From an uncultured Oscillospiraceae bacterium (lineage in GTDB: Bacteria; Bacillota; Clostridia; Oscillospirales; Oscillospiraceae), in NCBI GenBank assembly GCA_944385425.1, contig CALWXD010000020.1:1-32308 (forward strand): DNA of 32,308 nucleotides, written 5' to 3'. The notes beneath the pieces are model-generated. The model was not told the DNA's origin, made no database searches, and worked only from the letters and a program-made list of their open reading frames with translations. The position numbers were made by a program, and so were the translations under genes. Below are positions 31,227 to 32,308 of the stretch, in pieces (positions within the stretch are counted from its first letter, which is position 1; every line of letters begins with the position of its first letter).

Positions 31227-31466
31227 ATGAACGGTCCCACGTTATATAGTGGCTTTGCAAGCCGCATTAAAGCCCTGCGGAAACAGAAGAAACTTTCCCA
31301 GGAACAGCTTGGCGCCGTCATAGGCGTCTCCAAGTATGCCGTTTATCTTTATGAAAAAGGTACGAATTTCCCAGATGCAAGGGGCTTAGTAGCCCTGGCA
31401 AATTACTTTGATGTTTCTATAGACTACCTTTTGGGCCGCACGGACAAAAGGGAGGTCAACCGCTGA
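31227..31466 (+). CDS. XRE-family HTH regulator (second of a tandem pair)
   Basis: A 79-residue paralogue of the preceding protein: FASRIKALRKQKKLSQEQLGAVIGVSKYAVYLYEKGTNFPDARGLVALANYFDVSIDYLLGRTDKREVNR. Differences lie mainly in the recognition helix region (SKYAVYLYEKGTN against KRYSIYSYENGRN), so the two may read different operators or form heterodimers. It has no clear ribosome site of its own and is probably translated by coupling. A hairpin plus T-run at 31939-31968 could end the transcript. Confidence 0.9.
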   Translation: MNGPTLYSGFASRIKALRKQKKLSQEQLGAVIGVSKYAVYLYEKGTNFPDARGLVALANYFDVSIDYLLGRTDKREVNR

Positions 31467-31470
31467 GAGG

Positions 31471-32074
31471 CTGTTCCTCCCCGCCAATGGGGAGAGGAGG
31501 TTTCGCCTCCGGGCGAGGTACTTTTTCCACGGCGAAAAAGTACCCAAAACGCCGCCGGGGACACCCCGGCCCCCGTGTGGGCAGACCGTGGCGGCTCTCC
31601 CTTCTCCCGTCAGCGGACAGGGGCTTTCGTTGCGATTTGTGTCTGCCTGCGTCACCGACCGCGCCTTCCGTTTCACTAGGCGCTGCCCTGGTGGAAATCG
31701 GTAGTGCGCGATGCTACCACTAACTACTAGGGCAGCGCGCAGCGAAACAGTCGGCGCGGTGGTGCGCCGCACCATGCCCTGCAGGGTGCGGTAGAGACAG
31801 CAGCTATAAGTGTGGCGGGTATCGATTTCACAGGCCGACAGGCGAAGGGGGAAATTGCTGGAATTTGGTAGGTGTACCTGCTCCCGGCGGCGGGGGTAAC
31901 ATAGGCCCCTCCATGACCCTGTTCCCATGAATGGGGTCTTTAGGGGCGGAGCCCCTAAACTGATTTTTGCCTACTTTTGTTCAGCCACAAAAGTAGGCCC
32001 CCGGAGGGTGGGCACCCTCTCCTTTCGGCAAGGCTGCCGAATGAAACACCTCCCCCAATGGGGGGCAGAAACAG
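31471..32074. mobile_element. MITE-like repeat element D between the XRE pair and aspS
   Basis: The ends are CTGTTCCTCCCC and its mirror GGGGGGCAGAAACAG, each next to a CCAATGGGG palindrome. The left 129 bp (31501-31629) match element A. The 31640-31690 part is the inverted form of the B/C central module (GACCGCGCCTTCCGTTTCAC). The right side (31939-32045) is a row of four hairpins: TTTAGGGGC/GCCCCTAAA with ATTTTT after it, a 12-bp GCCTACTTTTGT/ACAAAAGTAGGC, GAGGGTG/CACCCTC and TTCGGCA/TGCCGAA. No convincing gene is present; short frames are in different phases in the other copies. Confidence 0.72.
31939..31968 (+). terminator. Hairpin with T-run inside element D
   Basis: TTTAGGGGC (31939-31947) pairs with GCCCCTAAA (31951-31959), then CTGATTTTT. 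It can terminate the XRE transcript and would isolate aspS from upstream transcription. Confidence 0.65.
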
Positions 32075-32135
32075 TATTATTCTAATAATAAATAGTATAA
32101 TATAAAATATTTATTACAGAAAGGAATCAGAAATC
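32075..32135 (+). promoter_or_regulatory. AT-rich region before aspS with a possible -10
   Basis: This 61-bp stretch is strikingly AT-rich in a GC-rich window. TATAAT occurs at 32096-32101, but no good -35 is seen 16-18 bp upstream. AAAGGA precedes the aspS ATG. It may be the replacement promoter of aspS after separation from the T-box. Confidence 0.5.
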
Positions 32136-32308
32136 ATGATGAAACAGAGCCGTACCCATACCTGTGGGGAGCTGCGTCTCAGCGACGCAGGCAAAACCGT
32201 CACCCTGGCGGGCTTTCTGGAGAACGTCCGGGAGGTGGGCCAGAACTTCGCCTTTGTGGTCCTCCGGGACTTCTACGGCACCACCCAGGTGGTGGTGGAG
32301 ACCGAGGA
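32136..32308 (+). CDS. aspS: Aspartyl-tRNA synthetase, N-terminal part (runs off the window)
   Basis: The 57 visible residues start [20 protein letters not shown] and continue with [34 protein letters not shown], the OB-fold anticodon-binding domain of bacterial AspRS (usual RTHxCGELRxxxxGxxVxLxGWVxxxRDxGxxxFxDLRDxxGxxQVV). The GWVxRRRDHGG segment is altered to [11 protein letters not shown], a modest deviation. The rest lies right of the window. Either ATG of the ATGATG pair may be used. The Asp T-box upstream at 30340-30682 is its presumed original leader. Confidence 0.93.
   Translation, partial: MMKQSRTHTCGELRLSDAGKTVTLAGFLENVREVGQNFAFVVLRDFYGTTQVVVETE

Noticed and set aside
1-32308. CRISPR array, tRNA or rRNA genes
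   Set aside because: No regularly spaced repeats were seen, and no tRNA cloverleaf or rRNA sequence was recognised on either strand.

Overview
The window is a chromosomal segment of a GC-rich Gram-positive anaerobe. Gene content and order (sepF/divIVA cluster, miaB-mutS-mutL-miaA-hfq, parAB-serS near rsmG, an Asp T-box, ParB-type parS sites) point to Clostridia, most likely family Oscillospiraceae (the Flavonifractor/Lawsonibacter kind of gut bacterium). This is inferred from gene families, since no 16S or database comparison is possible here. Two perfect parS sites and rsmG/parAB suggest proximity to the replication origin.

Layout. Positions 1-821 (+): the end of an unidentified protein and a MerR-type regulator, closed by two hairpin terminators. 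Positions 948-15048 (-): a long co-directional block, read right to left as miaB, mutS, CPBP protease, mutL, miaA, hfq, a HlyD-like membrane protein, yggS, sepF, divIVA, a HAD phosphatase and a Lar-like zinc-ribbon protein. It combines tRNA hypermodification, mismatch repair, RNA chaperoning and cell division. Positions 15302-23828 (+): zapA, a U32 peptidase, a class B PBP, maf, mreC, mreD and a GH13 glucanohydrolase, i.e. division and cell-wall elongation. Positions 23872-30295 (+): parS, parA, parB, parS, serS, mscL, rsmG, a MinD-like ATPase and an MgsA-like protein. Positions 30304-32308: an aspartate T-box leader, an accessory patch (DUF6809-like gene on the minus strand, two tandem XRE regulators, a repeat element), then the start of aspS.

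Two families of repeated non-coding DNA stand out. The first is a compact element after the stop codons of mutS and serS. In both places the last 70-72 bp of the host gene recur downstream with a period of exactly 207 bp, and the DNA between the copies shares a conserved core. That core has a constant loop (ATTCACT) on stems that differ in sequence but keep pairing, so it looks like a structured RNA or ssDNA element that inserts at gene 3' ends and leaves the reading frame intact. I do not recognise it, and it is the best candidate here for an undescribed system. The second family is four MITE-like elements of about 360-610 bp (miaA/mutL, mutS/miaB, parB/serS and XRE/aspS gaps). They are bounded by small C/G palindromes and AT-rich hairpins and built from exchangeable modules.

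The Asp T-box (specifier GAC, T-box UGGC) is complete with promoter and terminator but lies about 1.45 kb from aspS. The accessory patch begins immediately after its terminator, so the DUF6809-like gene now ends inside the antisense of that terminator. This looks like an insertion that has separated a riboswitch from its synthetase gene.
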